The position numbers and the translations under genes are program-made. From assembly GCF_038502225.1 (NCBI RefSeq), contig NW_027195234.1, positions 78,501 through 142,500 on the forward strand: DNA of 64,000 nt, written 5' to 3'. Shown piece by piece: positions 20,555-31,720 of the stretch (positions are counted from its first letter, which is position 1; every line of letters begins with the position of its first letter). This DNA comes from Cherax quadricarinatus (taxonomy: Eukaryota; Arthropoda; Malacostraca; Decapoda; Parastacidae). The notes under the pieces are model-generated. The model was not told the origin of the DNA. It worked only from the letters and a program-made list of their open reading frames with translations, and did no database searches.

Positions 20555-21265
20555 TACATGTTTCTAGAAATTTTAAAGGATAAATCAATTAAGTATTTTG
20601 GGTATTTTAGATATTTCATAAATCCTCAAGATTTCTTCGTCTAAGACGCTGAGCTGCTAATACCTGAAGTTCTCAAAAACCAAGATCAATATACAGAAAG
20701 TTGAACTATCATGATGTGAAGAATAATAGTTCACATAAGAACAATTATTTGATGGTTTTGTGTACATTTTGAATTTAAAAATCACAGTTACCCTTAATAA
20801 ATAAGACATCTAAAGAAGACAATGAGTTATTTTGTTCAAATTCAACAGTAAAATTTACGGAATGAACTACACTGTTTAATTCAACAAGGAAATGGTTTAT
20901 ATCCGTATTGTTCAGCACTAAACACAAAAATGGTTTATATCCGTATTGTTCGGCACTAAACACAAAAATGGTTTATATCCGTATTGTTCAGCACTAAACA
21001 CAAAAATGGTTTATATCCGTATCGTTCAGCACTAAACACAAAAATGGTTTATATCCGTATTGTTCGGCAATAACATATCTTTTCCACTTAGTTCTTCTGG
21101 GAAGGATTTTTGTTACGCAGTCTTGTTTCAAAATACATGGAAAATATGACATGTACAGATTGCAAGGGACAGATGAAAGAGGATTTCCATTTGCCATACA
21201 TAACTTTTGAGTGTAAAACTCCATTAAACATAACCTTTGAATCAACAATACAAAGTTTAATAAGT
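20555..21265 (-). pseudogene. Decayed PLE reverse transcriptase
   Basis: Minus-strand remains of a PLE palm and thumb. Recognisable pieces in order: MANGNPLSSVPCNLYMSYF (motif B, normally MGNPLSPVLSNIYME-like), ILPRRTKWKRYV (the start of RYVDD, with the DD replaced by repeat expansion), VNFTVEFEQNNSLSSLDVL (KFT..E....FLD region), and then in another frame KMYTKPSNNCSYVNYYSSH (thumb). The catalytic Asp pair is not visible. Frames are broken, and a 38-bp tandem array sits exactly after RYV. Confidence 0.7.
20884..21068. repeat. 38-bp tandem array inside the PLE palm domain (about 5 copies)
   Basis: Units of 38 bp containing AATGGTTTATATCCGTATTG and CAGCACTAAACACAA, nearly identical, at about 20893, 20931, 20969, 21007 and 21045. 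It lies within sequence that reads as PLE RT on the minus strand on both sides. Confidence 0.9.
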
Positions 21266-21312
21266 TCAATTATTATTATTATTATTTTTATTATGAAAAC
21301 CAAGCGCTAAAC
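21266..21312. other. Short fragment between PLE and LINE
   Basis: (ATT)n-like tract followed by AAGCGCTAAACCCG. Possibly the end of another dispersed repeat, but too short to classify. Confidence 0.3.
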
Positions 21313-22171
21313 CCGCTAGAGTTCATCATTTCGTTGACTGTCTTCCCCTCTAGTTCACTTACCCACTGCACCTCATGTGTAGTACCCTTTATGGAAGTTT
21401 GGCTTCTCCCTCTCGTACTGCTTCACTCTCCATTGTTAACTCTACACTCTATTGGAAACACAAACGCACTGGAGAATTTTGTGTGTGATATCTCTTATAT
21501 CCGAACTGTTCAAGGTGAATACGAGGTCCAGCCTGGTTGCTTCATAGTCTCCTCTCTCACTGGTTGTGTCCCTAACAGGTTGGTACATGACGTTTTCCCG
21601 TATCTTGGCTCTCCATGTTTCTGTTCCCCCATCTGGCTCCAGATTCTTCCAGTCATTCCCCTTATGGTTGAAATCACCCATGTAGGCTCTTATGGCAACT
21701 TCGGCTAGTGTGTCCACCATCACTCGGTTGCTCTCATCGTATTCCCGTCTTGGCCACCTACTATTCAGTGGCAGGTTATACATCACTGCTATCACCATTT
21801 TTGGGGCCCCTGTATGAAGCGTTCCTACTATTTAGTCATCCGCTCCTCCTCTGACTAGTCCTTCAATCTCCTCAAAAGTACTTCTTCCCATCTGTTCCCC
21901 CTTGTTTTCCCTCAGGATCTGATATCCAGACAGGAAGAGAGCATCTGTTATCACTTATGTGAGCATCGTCTCTGTGATTCTTATGTCGTCTGGCGAAGCC
22001 TCAGTGATTATTTCCTGCCACTCCTCATTCTTATTGTTAATTCTATCTGCGATGATGTGCCATACTTTTTGCTTCCTTTCTAGAGCTGTATTCTGGGAGG
22101 TGGGATGGGTTATTTCTGGTTTTGAGTGTGGAAGGCAGGTCTGGTTGTTTTGGTAGTCTTCTTGTGTGACA
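21313..22171 (-). pseudogene. CR1/L2-type LINE endonuclease fragment
   Basis: Minus-strand copy of the ORF2 amino-terminal region. From 22171 downwards: DDIRITETML (catalytic Glu context), TDALFLSGYQIL, VIAVMYNLPLNS, EYDESNRVMVDTLAEVA, MGDFNHKGNDWKNLEPDGG, RLDLVFTLNSSDI and finally EVQWVSELEGKTVNEMMN. There are stops and frame changes near 21960-21800 and a deletion that removes the SDH region between about 21460 and 21400. It contains the upstream leader of the family (DYQNNQTCLPHSKPEITHP), which the other copies here lack. A younger CR1 copy abuts it at 22172. Confidence 0.75.
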
Positions 22172-24815
22172 GTACTCACCTAGTTGTACTCACCTAGTTG
22201 AGGTTGCGGGGGTCGAGTCCGAGCTCCTGGCCCCGCCTCTTCACTGATCGCTACTAGGTCACTCTCCCTGAACCGTGAGCTTTATCATACCTCTGCTTAA
22301 AGCTATGTATGGATCCTGCCTCCACTACATCGCTTCCCAAACTATTCCACTTACTGACTACTCTGTGGCTGAAGAAATACTTCCTAACACCCCTGTGATT
22401 CATCTGTGTCTTCAACTTCCAACTGTGTCCCCTTGTTACTGTGTCCAATCTCTGGAACATCCTGTCTTTATCCACCTTGTCAATTCCTCTCAGTATTTTG
22501 TAAGTCGTTATCATGTCCCCCCTATCTCTCCTGTCCTCCAGTGTCGTTAGGTTGATTTCCCTTAACCTCTCCTCGTAGGACATACCTCTTAGCTCTGGGA
22601 CTAGTCTTGTTGCAAACCTTTGCACTTTCTCTAGTTTCTTTACGTGCTTGGCTAGGTGTGGGTTCCAAACTGGTGCCGCATACTCCAATATGGGCCTAAC
22701 GTACACGGTGTACAGGGTCCTGAACGATTCCTTATTAAGATGTCGGAATGCTGTTCTGAGGTTTGCTAGGCGCCCATATGCTGCAGCAGTTATTTGGTTG
22801 ATGTGCGCTTCAGGAGATGTACCTGGTGTTATACTCACCCCAAGATCTTTTTCCTTGAGTGAGGTTTGTAGCCTCTGGCCCCCTAGACTGTACTCCGTCT
22901 GCGGTCTACTTTGCCCTTCCCCAATCTTCATGACTTTTCACTTGGTGGGATTGAACTCCAGGAGCCAATTGCTGGACCAGGTCTGCAGCCTGTCCAGATC
23001 CCTTTGTAGTTCTGCCTGGTCTTCGATCGAGTGAATTCTTCTCATCAACTTCACGTCATCTGCAAGCAGTGACACCTCAGAGTCTATTTTTTCCGTCAGG
23101 TCGTTCACAAATACCAGAAACAGCACTGGTACTAGGACTGACCCCTGTGGGACCCCGCTGGTCACAGGTGCCCACTCTGACACCTCGCTGCTGTCTTCCT
23201 GACAAGTATTCCCTGATCCATTGTAGTGCCTTCCCTGTTATTCCTGCTTGGTCCTCCAATTTTTGCACCAATCTCTTGTGTGGAACTGTGTCAAACGCCT
23301 TCTTGCAGTCCAAGAATATGCAATCCACCCACCCCTCTCTCTCTTGTCTTACTGCTGTCACCATGTCATAGAACTCCAGTAGGTTTGTGACACAGGATTT
23401 CCCGTCCCTGAAACCATGTTGGCTGCTGTTGATGAGATCATTCCTTTCTAGGTGTTCCACCACTCTTCTCCTGATTATCTTCTCCATGATTTTGCATACT
23501 ATACATGTCAGTGACACTGGTCTGTAGTTTAATGCTTCATGTCTGTCTCCTTTTTTAAAGATTGGGACTACATTTGCTGTCTTCCATGCCTCAGGCAATC
23601 TCCCTGTTTCGATAGATGTATTGAATATTGTTAGGGGTACACATAGCACCTCTGCTCCCTCTCTCAATACCCATGGGGAGATGTTATCTGGCCCCATTGC
23701 CTTTGAGGTATCTAGCTCACTCAGAAGCCTCTTCACTTCTTCCTCGGTTGTGTGCACTGTGTCCAGCACATGGTGGTGTGCCCCACCTCTCCGTCTTTCT
23801 GGAGCCCTTTCTGTCTCCTCTGTGAACACTTCTTTGAATCTCTTGTTGAGTTCCTCACATACTTCACGGTCATTTCTTGTTGTCTCTCCTCCTTCCTTCC
23901 TTAGCCTGATTACCTGGTCCTTAACTGTTGTTTTCCTCCTGATGTGGCTGTACAACAGTTTCGGGTCAGATTTGGCTTTCGCTGCTATGTTATTTTCATA
24001 TTGTCTTTGGACCTCCCTTCTTATCTGTGCATATTCGTTTCTGGATCTACGACTGCTCTCCTTATTCTCCTGGGTCCTTTGCCTTCTATATTTCTTCCAT
24101 TCCCTAGCACACTTGGTTTTTGCCTCCCTGCACCTTTGGGTAAACCATGGGCTCATCCTGGCTTTTTCATTATACCTGTTACCCTTGGGTACAAACCTCT
24201 CCTCAGCCTCCTTGCATTTTGTTGCTACATATTCCATCATCTCATTAACTGGCTTCCCTGCCAGTTCTCTGTCCCACTGAACCCCGTTCAGGAAGTTCCT
24301 CATTCCTATGTAATTCCCTTTCTTGTAGTTTGGCTTCATTCATCCTGGCCTTCCTGCTTCTCCTTACACTTGTAGCTCTACTGTGTATTCGAAGCATAAA
24401 ACCACATGGTCACTGGCCCCAAGGGGTCTTTCATATGTGATGTCCTCGATTTCTGCACTACTGAAGGTGAATACTAAGTCCAGCCTTGCTGGTTCATCCT
24501 CTCCTCTCTCTCTTGTAGTGTCCCTTACGTGTTGGTACATGAAGTTTTCCAGTACCACCTCCATCATCTTAGCCCTTCATGTATCTTGGCCCCCATGCGG
24601 GTCCAAGTTCTCCCAATCGATCTCCTTGTGGTTAAAGTCACCCATGATCAGTAGTTTTGCCCTGCATGCGTGAGCTCTTCTGGCCGCTGTAGCCAGTGTG
24701 TCAACCATCGCTCTATTGCTCTCGTCGTACTCTTGCCTTGGCCTCCTGCTGTTCTGTGGTGGGTTATACATCACTGCTATTACCACCTTGGGGGAGAAGG
24801 GGGTAACCTGCAAGT
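22172..24815 (-). pseudogene. CR1/L2-type LINE ORF2, nearly complete but frameshifted
   Basis: Minus-strand copy from VIAVMYNPPQNS (24800) to the 3' tandem CTCACCTAGTTGTACTCAC at 22172. Domains present: endonuclease remainder (MGDFNHKEIDW, RLDLVFTFS, SDHVVLCFEY), linker (SPWFTQRCREAKTKCAREW), RT (GPDNISPW, YRPVSLTCIVCK, FLDCKKAFDTV, SGVPQGSVL), an active site reading LADD instead of FADD, and the C terminus (RPILEYAAPVWNP, FFSHRVVSKWN). A 17-nt deletion near 23190, relative to the copy at 26371, removes the QQRVMVR region and shifts the frame. Other breaks lie near 24350, 24570 and 22935. Very close in sequence to 26371-28790. Confidence 0.88.
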
Positions 24816-25472
24816 GTGGAGTGTGGCTCGGCTCTGGTTGTGTCTAGTTAGTATGGGATAGAAGGGTAGAGGAGATGTGGTGGGTGGTTCTGTGGGTGGT
24901 TGTGCTTGCTGTTATTTTAGAGGCTGTGCTTCATTATCTATCAGTACCTGCCCTGTCCCCCCTTCCTGCTTCTGGTACCTTCTTACTCTTGTTCCCTTTC
25001 TTCTTGTGTTCTTTTGCAGTCAACAGAACATAACATTTTGTGAACCTTTTAACAATGGTTTCCCCTGTAGGATTTTCTTTTGTTCCCTTTCTGACCTGAA
25101 TGTCAATTTGATTGGGCAGTTCTTTTCCCTCGAATACTACCCAAGTCTCTAAAAAATTGTCAGTTGGGTCGTGTCCTCTCCTGTAACCACAATGATTCTC
25201 TCAATCTCTTACCTTATCCTGTTTTCTTTCATCATAGGTCTTCCCCTCCACCCATGAATAATGACAGTCCTCTCACTTTCCTCATCCCATTTTTTCCCTC
25301 CGTATCTTTGGGTCTGATTTAAGTATCTCCTTCGTTGTCTCCCTTACTATCACCCAGATATCACAGTGGCCTGTTATTGTTTCCTCAAGGAATTTCTTTT
25401 CAATTTCCCATCTTTCAGTTCCCTCGCTTTCTGCTGTTGTTCCTCCACCCTTGCTTCTTCGTCCTGACTCGT
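24816..25472 (-). other. Possible CR1 5' region / ORF1 remnant
   Basis: No intact gene. Minus-strand reading frames include GRRSKGGGTTAESEGTERWE and ETTKEILKSDPKIRREKMG, highly charged stretches that could be an ORF1-type leader of the adjacent LINE. The junction with the endonuclease at 24800-24815 lacks the normal upstream endonuclease codons, so either an internal deletion or an unrelated flank is possible. Confidence 0.3.
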
Positions 25473-25560
25473 GTGTGTGTTTGGGGGGTGTTAACATGTG
25501 TGGGGGTGCTTGTGTGTGTATGTAGTGTGTGTATGTTAGTGTGTGTGTTGGGTGTGTGTT

Positions 25561-25628
<68 letters not shown>

Positions 25629-26202
25629 AGTCTGTGTGTAATGTGTGTGTATGTAGGGCGTGTGTGTAACGTGTGTGAAATGTGTGCGTGTGGTATGTGC
25701 GTGTAGTGGGTGCGTGTAGAGTGTGCGTGTGTAGTGCGTATGTAGTGTGTGTGTGTGTGTGTGTGTCTAGTGTGTGTGTGTGTGTAGTGTGTGTAGTGTG
25801 TGTGTGTAGTGTGTGTGTGTAGTGTGTGTGTGTAGTGTGTGTGTGTAGTGTGTGCGTGTAGTGTGTGCGTGTAGTGTGTGCGTGTAGTGTGTGCGTGTAA
25901 TGTGTGCGTGTAATGTGTGCGTGTAGTGTGTGCGTGTAGTGTGTGCGTGTAGTGTGTGCGTGTAGTGTGTGCGTGTAGTGTGTGCGTGTAGTGTGTGCGT
26001 GTAGTGTGTGCGTGTAGTGTGTGCGTGTAGTGTGTGCGTGTAGTGTGTGCGTGTAGTGTGTGCGTGTAGTGTGTGCGTGTAGTGTATGCGTGTAGTGTGT
26101 GCGTGTAGTGTGTGCGTGTAGTGTGTGCGTGTAGTGTGTGCGTGTAGTGTGTGCGTGTAGTGTGTGCGCGTGTGTAGTGCGCGCGTGTAGTGTGTGTGTG
26201 TG

Positions 26203-26267
<65 letters not shown>

Positions 26268-26370
26268 GTGCGTGCGTGTAGTGTGCGCGTGTAGTGTGTG
26301 TGAGTAGTGTGTGTGTGTAGTGTGTGCGTGTAGTGTGTGTGTGTGTGTGTGCGTGTGTGTGTGTGTGTGT
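25473..26370. repeat. GT-rich micro/minisatellite block, left
   Basis: Mixed (GT)n tracts and about 12-bp units (TAGTGTGTGCGTG) in a long array. Its open frames encode His-Thr repeats and are not genes. From 25660 it contains the same ordered landmarks as 28792-28870: TGTAACGTGTGTGAAATGTG, AGTGGGTGCGTGTAGAGTG and AGTGCGTATGTAG. Confidence 0.95.
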
Positions 26371-28790
26371 GTACTCACCTAGTTGTACTCACCTAGTTGA
26401 GGTTGCGGGGGTCGAGTCCGAGCTCCTGGCCCCGCCTCTTCACTGATCGCTACTAGGTCACTCTCCCTGAGCCGTGAGCTTTATCATACCTCTGCTTAAA
26501 GCTATGTATGGATCCTGCCTCCACTACATCGCTTCCCAAACTATTCCACTTACTGACTACTCTGTGGCTGAAGAAATACTTCCTAACATCCCTGTGATTC
26601 ATCTGTGTCTTCAGCTTCCAGCTGTGTCCCCTTGTTACTGTGTCCAATCTCTGGAACATCCTGTCTTTGTCCACCTTGTCAACTCCTCTCAGTATTTTGT
26701 ATGTCGTTATCATGTCCCCCTTATCTCTCCTGTCCTCCAGTGTCGTCAGGTTGATTTCCCTTAACCTCTCCTCGTAGGACATACCTCTTAGCTCTGGGAC
26801 TAGTCTTGTTGCAAACCTTTGCACTTTCTCTAGTTTCTTCACGTGCTTGGCTAGGTGTGGGTTCCAAACTGGTGCCGCATACTCCAATATGGGCCTAACG
26901 TACACGGTGTACAGGGTCCTGAATGATTCCTTATTAAGATGTGGGAATGCTGTTCTGAGGTTTGCTAGGCGCCCATATGCTGCAGCAGTTATTTGGTTGA
27001 TGTGCGCTTCAGGAGATGTGCCTGGTGTTATACTCACCCCAAGATCTTTTTCCTTGAATGAGGTTTGTAGTCTCTGACCCCCTAGACTGTACTCCGTCTG
27101 CGGCCTTCTTTGCCCTTCCCCAATCTTCATGACTTTGCACTTGGTGGGATTGAACTCCAGGAGCCAATTGCTGGACCAGGTCTGCAGCCTGTCCAGATCC
27201 CTTTGTAGTTCTGCCTGGTCTTCGATCGAGTGAATTCTTCTCATCAACTTCACGTCATCTGCAAACAGGGACACCTCAGAGTCTATTCCTTCCGTCATGT
27301 CGTTCACAAATACCAGAAACAGCACTGGTCCTAGGACTGACCCCTGCGGGACCCCGCTGGTCACAGGTGCCCACTCTGACACCTCACCACGTACCATGAC
27401 TCGCTGCTGTCTTCCTGACAACTATTCCCTGATCCATTGTAGTGCCTTCCCTGTTATCCCTGCTTGGTCCTCCAGTTTTTGCACCAATCTCTTGTGTGGA
27501 ACTGTGTCAAACGCCTTCTTGCAGTCCAAGAAAATGCAATCCACCCACCCCTCTCTCTCTTGTCTTACTGCTGTCACCATGTCATAGAACTCCAGTAGGT
27601 TTGTGACACAGGATTTCCCGTCCCTGAAACCATGTTGGCTGCTGTTGATGAGATCGTTCCTTTCTAGGTGTTCCACCACTCTTCTCCTGATAATCTTCTC
27701 CATGATTTTGCATACTATACATGTCAGTGACACTGGTCTGTAGTTTAATGCTTCATGTCTGTCTCCTTTTTTAAAGATTGGGACTACATTTGCTGTCTTC
27801 CATGCCTTAGGCAATCTCCCTGTTTCGATAGATGTATTGAATATTGTTGTTAGGGGTACACATAGCGCCTCTGCTCCCTCTCCCAATACCCATGGGGAGA
27901 TGTTATCTGGCCCCATTGCCTTTGAGGTATCTAGCTCACTCAGAAGCCTCTTCACTTCTTCCTCGGTTGTGTGCACTGTGTCCAGCACTTGGTGGTGTGC
28001 CCCACCTCTCCGTCTTTCTGGAGTCCCTTCTGTCTCCTCTGTGAACACTTCTTTGAATCTCTTGTTGAGTTCTTCACATACTTCACGGTCATTTCTTGTT
28101 GTCTCTCCTCCTTCCTTCCTTAGCCTGATTACCTGGTCCTTGACTGTTGTTTTCCTCCTGATGTGGCTGTACAACAGTTTCGGGTCAGATTTGGCTTTCG
28201 CTGCTATGTCATTTTCATATTGTCTTTGGGCCTCCCTTCTTATCTGTGCATATTCGTTTCTGGCTCTACGACTGCTCTCCTTATTCTCCTGGGTCCTTTG
28301 CCTTCTATATTTCTTCCATTCCCTAGCACACTTGGTTTTTGCCTCCCTGCACCTTTGGGTAAACCATGGGCTCATCCTGGCTTTTTCATTATTCCTGTTA
28401 CCCTTGGGTACAAACCTCTCCTCAGCCTCCTTGCATTTTGTTGCTACATATTCCATCATCTCATTAACTGGCTTCCCTGCCAGTTCTCTGTCCCACTGAA
28501 CCCCGTTCAGGTAGTTCCTCATTCCTGTGTAGTCCCCTTTCTTGTAGTTTGGCTTCATTCTTCCTGGCCTTCCTGCTTCTCCCTCCACTTGTAGCTCTAC
28601 TGTGTATTCGAAGCTTAAAACCACATGGTCACTGGCCTCAAGGGGTCTTTCATATGTGATGTTCTCGATATCTGCACTACTCAAGGTGAATACTAAGTCC
28701 AGCCTTGCTGGTTCATCCTCTCCTCTCTCTCTTGTAGTGTCCCTTACGTGTTGGCACATGAAGTTTTCCAGTACCACCTCCATCATCTTA
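26371..28790 (-). pseudogene. CR1/L2-type LINE ORF2, single in-frame stop, 5' truncated
   Basis: Best preserved CR1 copy. Minus-strand frame from 28786 to 26453, broken only by a TAG at 27422-27424 (sister copy has TAC, giving REYLSGRQQ). It begins within the endonuclease (MMEVVLENFMCQH), so the first part of the nuclease is missing. SDHVVLSFEY, the linker and the full RT remain: DNISPWVLGEG, VVPIFKKGDR, SQHGFRDGKSC, DCIFLDCKKAFDTV, SGVPQGSVLGPVLF and FADD at 27254-27265, followed by LGVSITPGTSPEAHINQ and the C terminus FFSHRVVSKWNSLGSDVV. The 3' end is the CACCTAGTTGTACTCACCTA tandem at 26371. GT-rich repeats lie on both sides. Confidence 0.9.
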
Positions 28791-29181
28791 GCGTGTGTGT
28801 AACGTGTGTGAAATGTGTGCGTGTAGTGGGTGCGTGTAGAGTGTGCGTGTGTAGTGCGTATGTAGTGTGTGTAGTGTGTGTGTGTGTGTGTGTGTGTGTG
28901 TAGTGTGTGTGTGTGTGTAGTGTGTGTAGTGTGTGTGTGTAGTGTGTGTGTGTAGTGTGTGCGTGTAGTGTGTGCGTGTAGTGTGTGCGTGTAGTGTGTG
29001 CGTGTAGTGTGTGCGTGTAGTGTGTGCGTGTAGTGTGTGCGTGTAGTGTGTGCGTGTAGTGTGTGCGTGTATAGTGTGCGTGTATAGTGTGCGTGTAGTG
29101 TGTGCGTGTATAGTGTGCGTGTATAGTGTGCGTGTAGTGTGTGCGTGTAGTGTGCGCGTGTAGTGTGTGCGTGTAGTGTTT
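28791..29181. repeat. GT-rich minisatellite block, right
   Basis: Units of about 12 bp (TAGTGTGTGCGTG) following the same leader as the block at 25660. It lies directly between the truncated 5' end of one CR1 copy and the 3' end of the next. Confidence 0.95.
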
Positions 29182-29512
29182 GTACTCGCCTATTTGTGAT
29201 TGCAGGGGTCGATTCATAGCCCCTGGCCCCGCCGCTTCACTGATCGCTACTAAGTTCTCTCTCTTCCTGCTCCATGAGCTATATCACACCTCGTCATGAA
29301 ACTATGCATGGTTCATGCCATCACTACGTCACTTTCCTGATTATTCCATTTGCTAACAACTCTGTGACTGAAGAAATACTTCTTAACGTATCTTTGACTC
29401 AACTAAGTCTTCAACTTCTAATTGTGACCAGTTGCTTCTGTGACTCATCTCTGTAACATCCTGTCCCAGTCCACCTTGTTAATTCCTCGCAGTATTTTAT
29501 AAGTCGTTATTA
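29182..29512 (-). pseudogene. CR1/L2-type LINE 3' end, diverged fragment
   Basis: About 330 bp matching the last part of the CR1 family on the minus strand: the tail TGTACTCGCCTATTTGTGAT, the GGGTCGATTCATAGCCCCTG segment, and codons equivalent to VVSKWNS and LRGIDKVD. More diverged than the copies at 22172 and 26371. 5' truncated at about 29512, where a 26-bp array begins. Confidence 0.75.
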
Positions 29513-30262
29513 TACTTTTATTGTACTGTACTGGTTTTCTGTGGTATTGTACTGTACTGGTATTCTGTGTTATTATACTGTTCTGTTCTTCTGTGTTGCT
29601 GAACTATACTGGTCTTCTGTGTTGCTGTACTGTACTGGTCTTCTGTGTTATTGTACTGTACTGTACTGGTATACAGTGTTATTGTGCGGTACTGGTCTTC
29701 TGTGTCATTGTACTAAACCGGTCTTCTGTGTTATTGTACTGTACTGGTCTTCTGTGTTATTGTAGTGTACTGGTTTTCTGTGTTATTGTACTGTGCTGGT
29801 CTTCTGTATTATTGTACAGTACTGGTCTTCTGTGTTATAGTAGTGTACAGGTCTTCTATGTTATTGTACTGTACATATCTTCTGTGGTATTGTACTGTAC
29901 TGATATTCTGTGTTATTGTACTGTACAGGTCTTCTGTGTTATTGTTCTGTACTGGTCTTCTGTGTTATTGTACTGTACTGGTCTTCTGTGATATTGTTCT
30001 GTACTGGTCTTCTGTGTTATTGTTCTGTACTGGTCTTCTGTGTTATTGTACTGTACTGGTCTTCTGTGTTATTGTTCTGTACTGGTCTTCTGTGTTATTG
30101 TTCTGTACTGGTCTTCTGTGTTATTGTTCTGTACTGGTCTTCTGTGTTATTGTACTGTACAGGTCTTCTGTGTTATTGTAGTATACTGGTCTTCTGTATT
30201 ATTGTACAGTACTGGTCTTTTGTGATATAACACTGTGCTGGTCTTGTGTATTATTGTACTGT
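29513..30262. repeat. 26-bp tandem array (about 28 copies)
   Basis: Units of 26 bp built on TTCTGTGTTATTGTACTGTA, then CTGGTC, with substitutions and 5-bp length variants (an extra CTGTA). The open frames through it (YWSSVLLYCTGLLC) are repeat artefacts, though they superficially resemble membrane segments. Confidence 0.95.
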
Positions 30263-30599
30263 ACGTTGTCCAGAGAAGGACAACGAGAAAAGAGGGGGTA
30301 CTGGCAGGAAACATGGCCTACCCTGCAACATCTACAGACACAAGGATGGAGAACCACAGCTGGGAGGCTTCAAGGGAGAGGAAATGTACCCGCCGGAGAG
30401 TGTACTGTTGGACAAGGTAGCAGATGAAGCAGCGAAGAAAACCTGGTTGAGATGGAGTGGAACCAAGGCGATTGAGAACCCTCGTAGATTTTTTTCAAAG
30501 GGGCCTGGACCACGCTCAGCAGCACAGACACCAATGATGGTATGTTGAAACACCTTCCCTTTAGACCTTTGGCAGATAAAATAGACTTAAAGGAAAGAA
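30263..30599 (+). other. Open frame of unknown nature
   Basis: A frame of about 95 codons ends at 30548 (KHGLPCNIYRHKDGEPQL, PPESVLLDKVADEAAKK, RRFFSKGPGPRSA). I do not recognise it. It starts inside the 26-bp array and lies directly upstream of PLE remains, so it may be the eroded 5' region of that PLE. Nothing suggests a host gene. Confidence 0.3.
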
Positions 30600-31330
30600 T
30601 AACTGGGGAAGAATAAGTTGGGAATCAAGAAGCCGCATAGTGGCCAAATAGTGCAGAGAACACTAGTCCACATTATGAAGGAATCTATCCTTAAACTTAA
30701 TATAGTCTACAGGCAAAGGATAGGAACAGCAATAAGAGCTTCTGTGAGCATCGCTGTAGCAGAAATTTTGGTACATTGCACTTTGGAAAGGGACGAAGAT
30801 AAAGGATACATAGATAACATGAGATACATAGATAACATTTTCTGTTTTCTAATGATAATAGGGGGAGACGAAAGGGTGCAAGAATTAAAAACTTAGGCAA
30901 ACAGAGCACACCCATCCCTGAAATTCACTTCAAAACATAGCAGTGCAGGTGTGCCATTCCTGGATACAGTGATTTACCTGAATAAGGAGAGAGAAATACA
31001 CAGCAAAACCTATTACAAACCAGGAAATGCCCATCAATACTTGCTATGGACATCATCGCACCCAAGAAACTTGAAGCAATCACTACCCTACTCCTTAGCA
31101 TTAAGGATCAAACGAATTTGCAGTGAAGATAACCGTTTTGAAAACTCCCTAAAAAAAATGTGGAATTTCTTCAAGTCCAGGGGATACCCAGAGGACTGTC
31201 TTAAGCTTGCAGAACGAAAACTCTGGCACCGAAAAACAGAGAGGCAAACACAAGAAGCATTCTACCATCCTTGTACAGTCAACCATTTTTCAGAGAAATC
31301 AAGACACAGCTAAAGGAGCTGTGGACATGG
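30600..31330 (+). pseudogene. Decayed PLE reverse transcriptase (palm and thumb)
   Basis: Plus-strand PLE RT remains. The segment GTAIRASVSIAVAEILVH corresponds to motif B and the following helix (normally GTPMGSPLSPILAEI-like). RYIDNIFCFLM corresponds to RYVDDIF, with the second catalytic Asp replaced by Asn. FLDTVIYL and IHSKTYYKPGNAHQYL, WTSSHPRNLKQSLPYSLALR and FFKSRGYPEDCL form the thumb region (family pattern FLD, YRKPT, SNHP, GYP). Stops at about 30596 and 30894 and altered motifs show it is dead. Confidence 0.7.
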
Positions 31331-31720
31331 ATCAATGAAGAATTCCAATAACATCTTGGATAGAGCACTTTCCTGATAAACCCCGATGATCGCCTGGAGG
31401 AAGGATGAGTCTCTAAGGGACAGACTTGTGAGAACAGAATTTCCGAGGAAATTCTGTTCTCACAAGGACGGATCTGGAAACACTTGAGGGTAGGCTACTA
31501 CACACAAAAAACTATACTTTTCAGAATAGACCGTATATGGTGAAACTGAGAGTGAACCTCAATTTCCAATGGGCTAAATGTGTAGAACGGACTATCACAG
31601 TTTACCCTCAAAATGGAAAGAGAAATTGAATGCTAACATTGGTATACTCTCGCTTACATAAAGGGATGTTAATTTTAGACGTTCCCGGCATACCCTGTTT
31701 CCGACATGGGCTGACAGGAT
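31331..31720. other. Unassigned sequence containing a perfect palindrome
   Basis: No gene recognised. Probably degraded PLE sequence, but no motif can be read with confidence. Confidence 0.4.
31425..31466. repeat. Perfect 20-bp inverted repeat with 2-nt spacer
   Basis: Arms 31425-31444 (CTTGTGAGAACAGAATTTCC) and 31447-31466 are exact reverse complements around GA. It sits between decayed PLE fragments. Confidence 0.95.

Noticed and set aside
23621..24375. Plus-strand frames opposite the CR1 copies (also 27837-28594 and 663-1256)
   Set aside because: Antisense shadows of LINE ORF2; the minus-strand (or + strand at 1-1500) frames carry the RT and endonuclease motifs.
25767..26378. His-Thr repeat protein on the minus strand
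   Set aside because: Translation of GT-rich micro/minisatellite.
29521..30230. Cys- and Leu-rich frames resembling membrane proteins
   Set aside because: Product of the 26-bp array; all three frames give similar pseudo-hydrophobic peptides.
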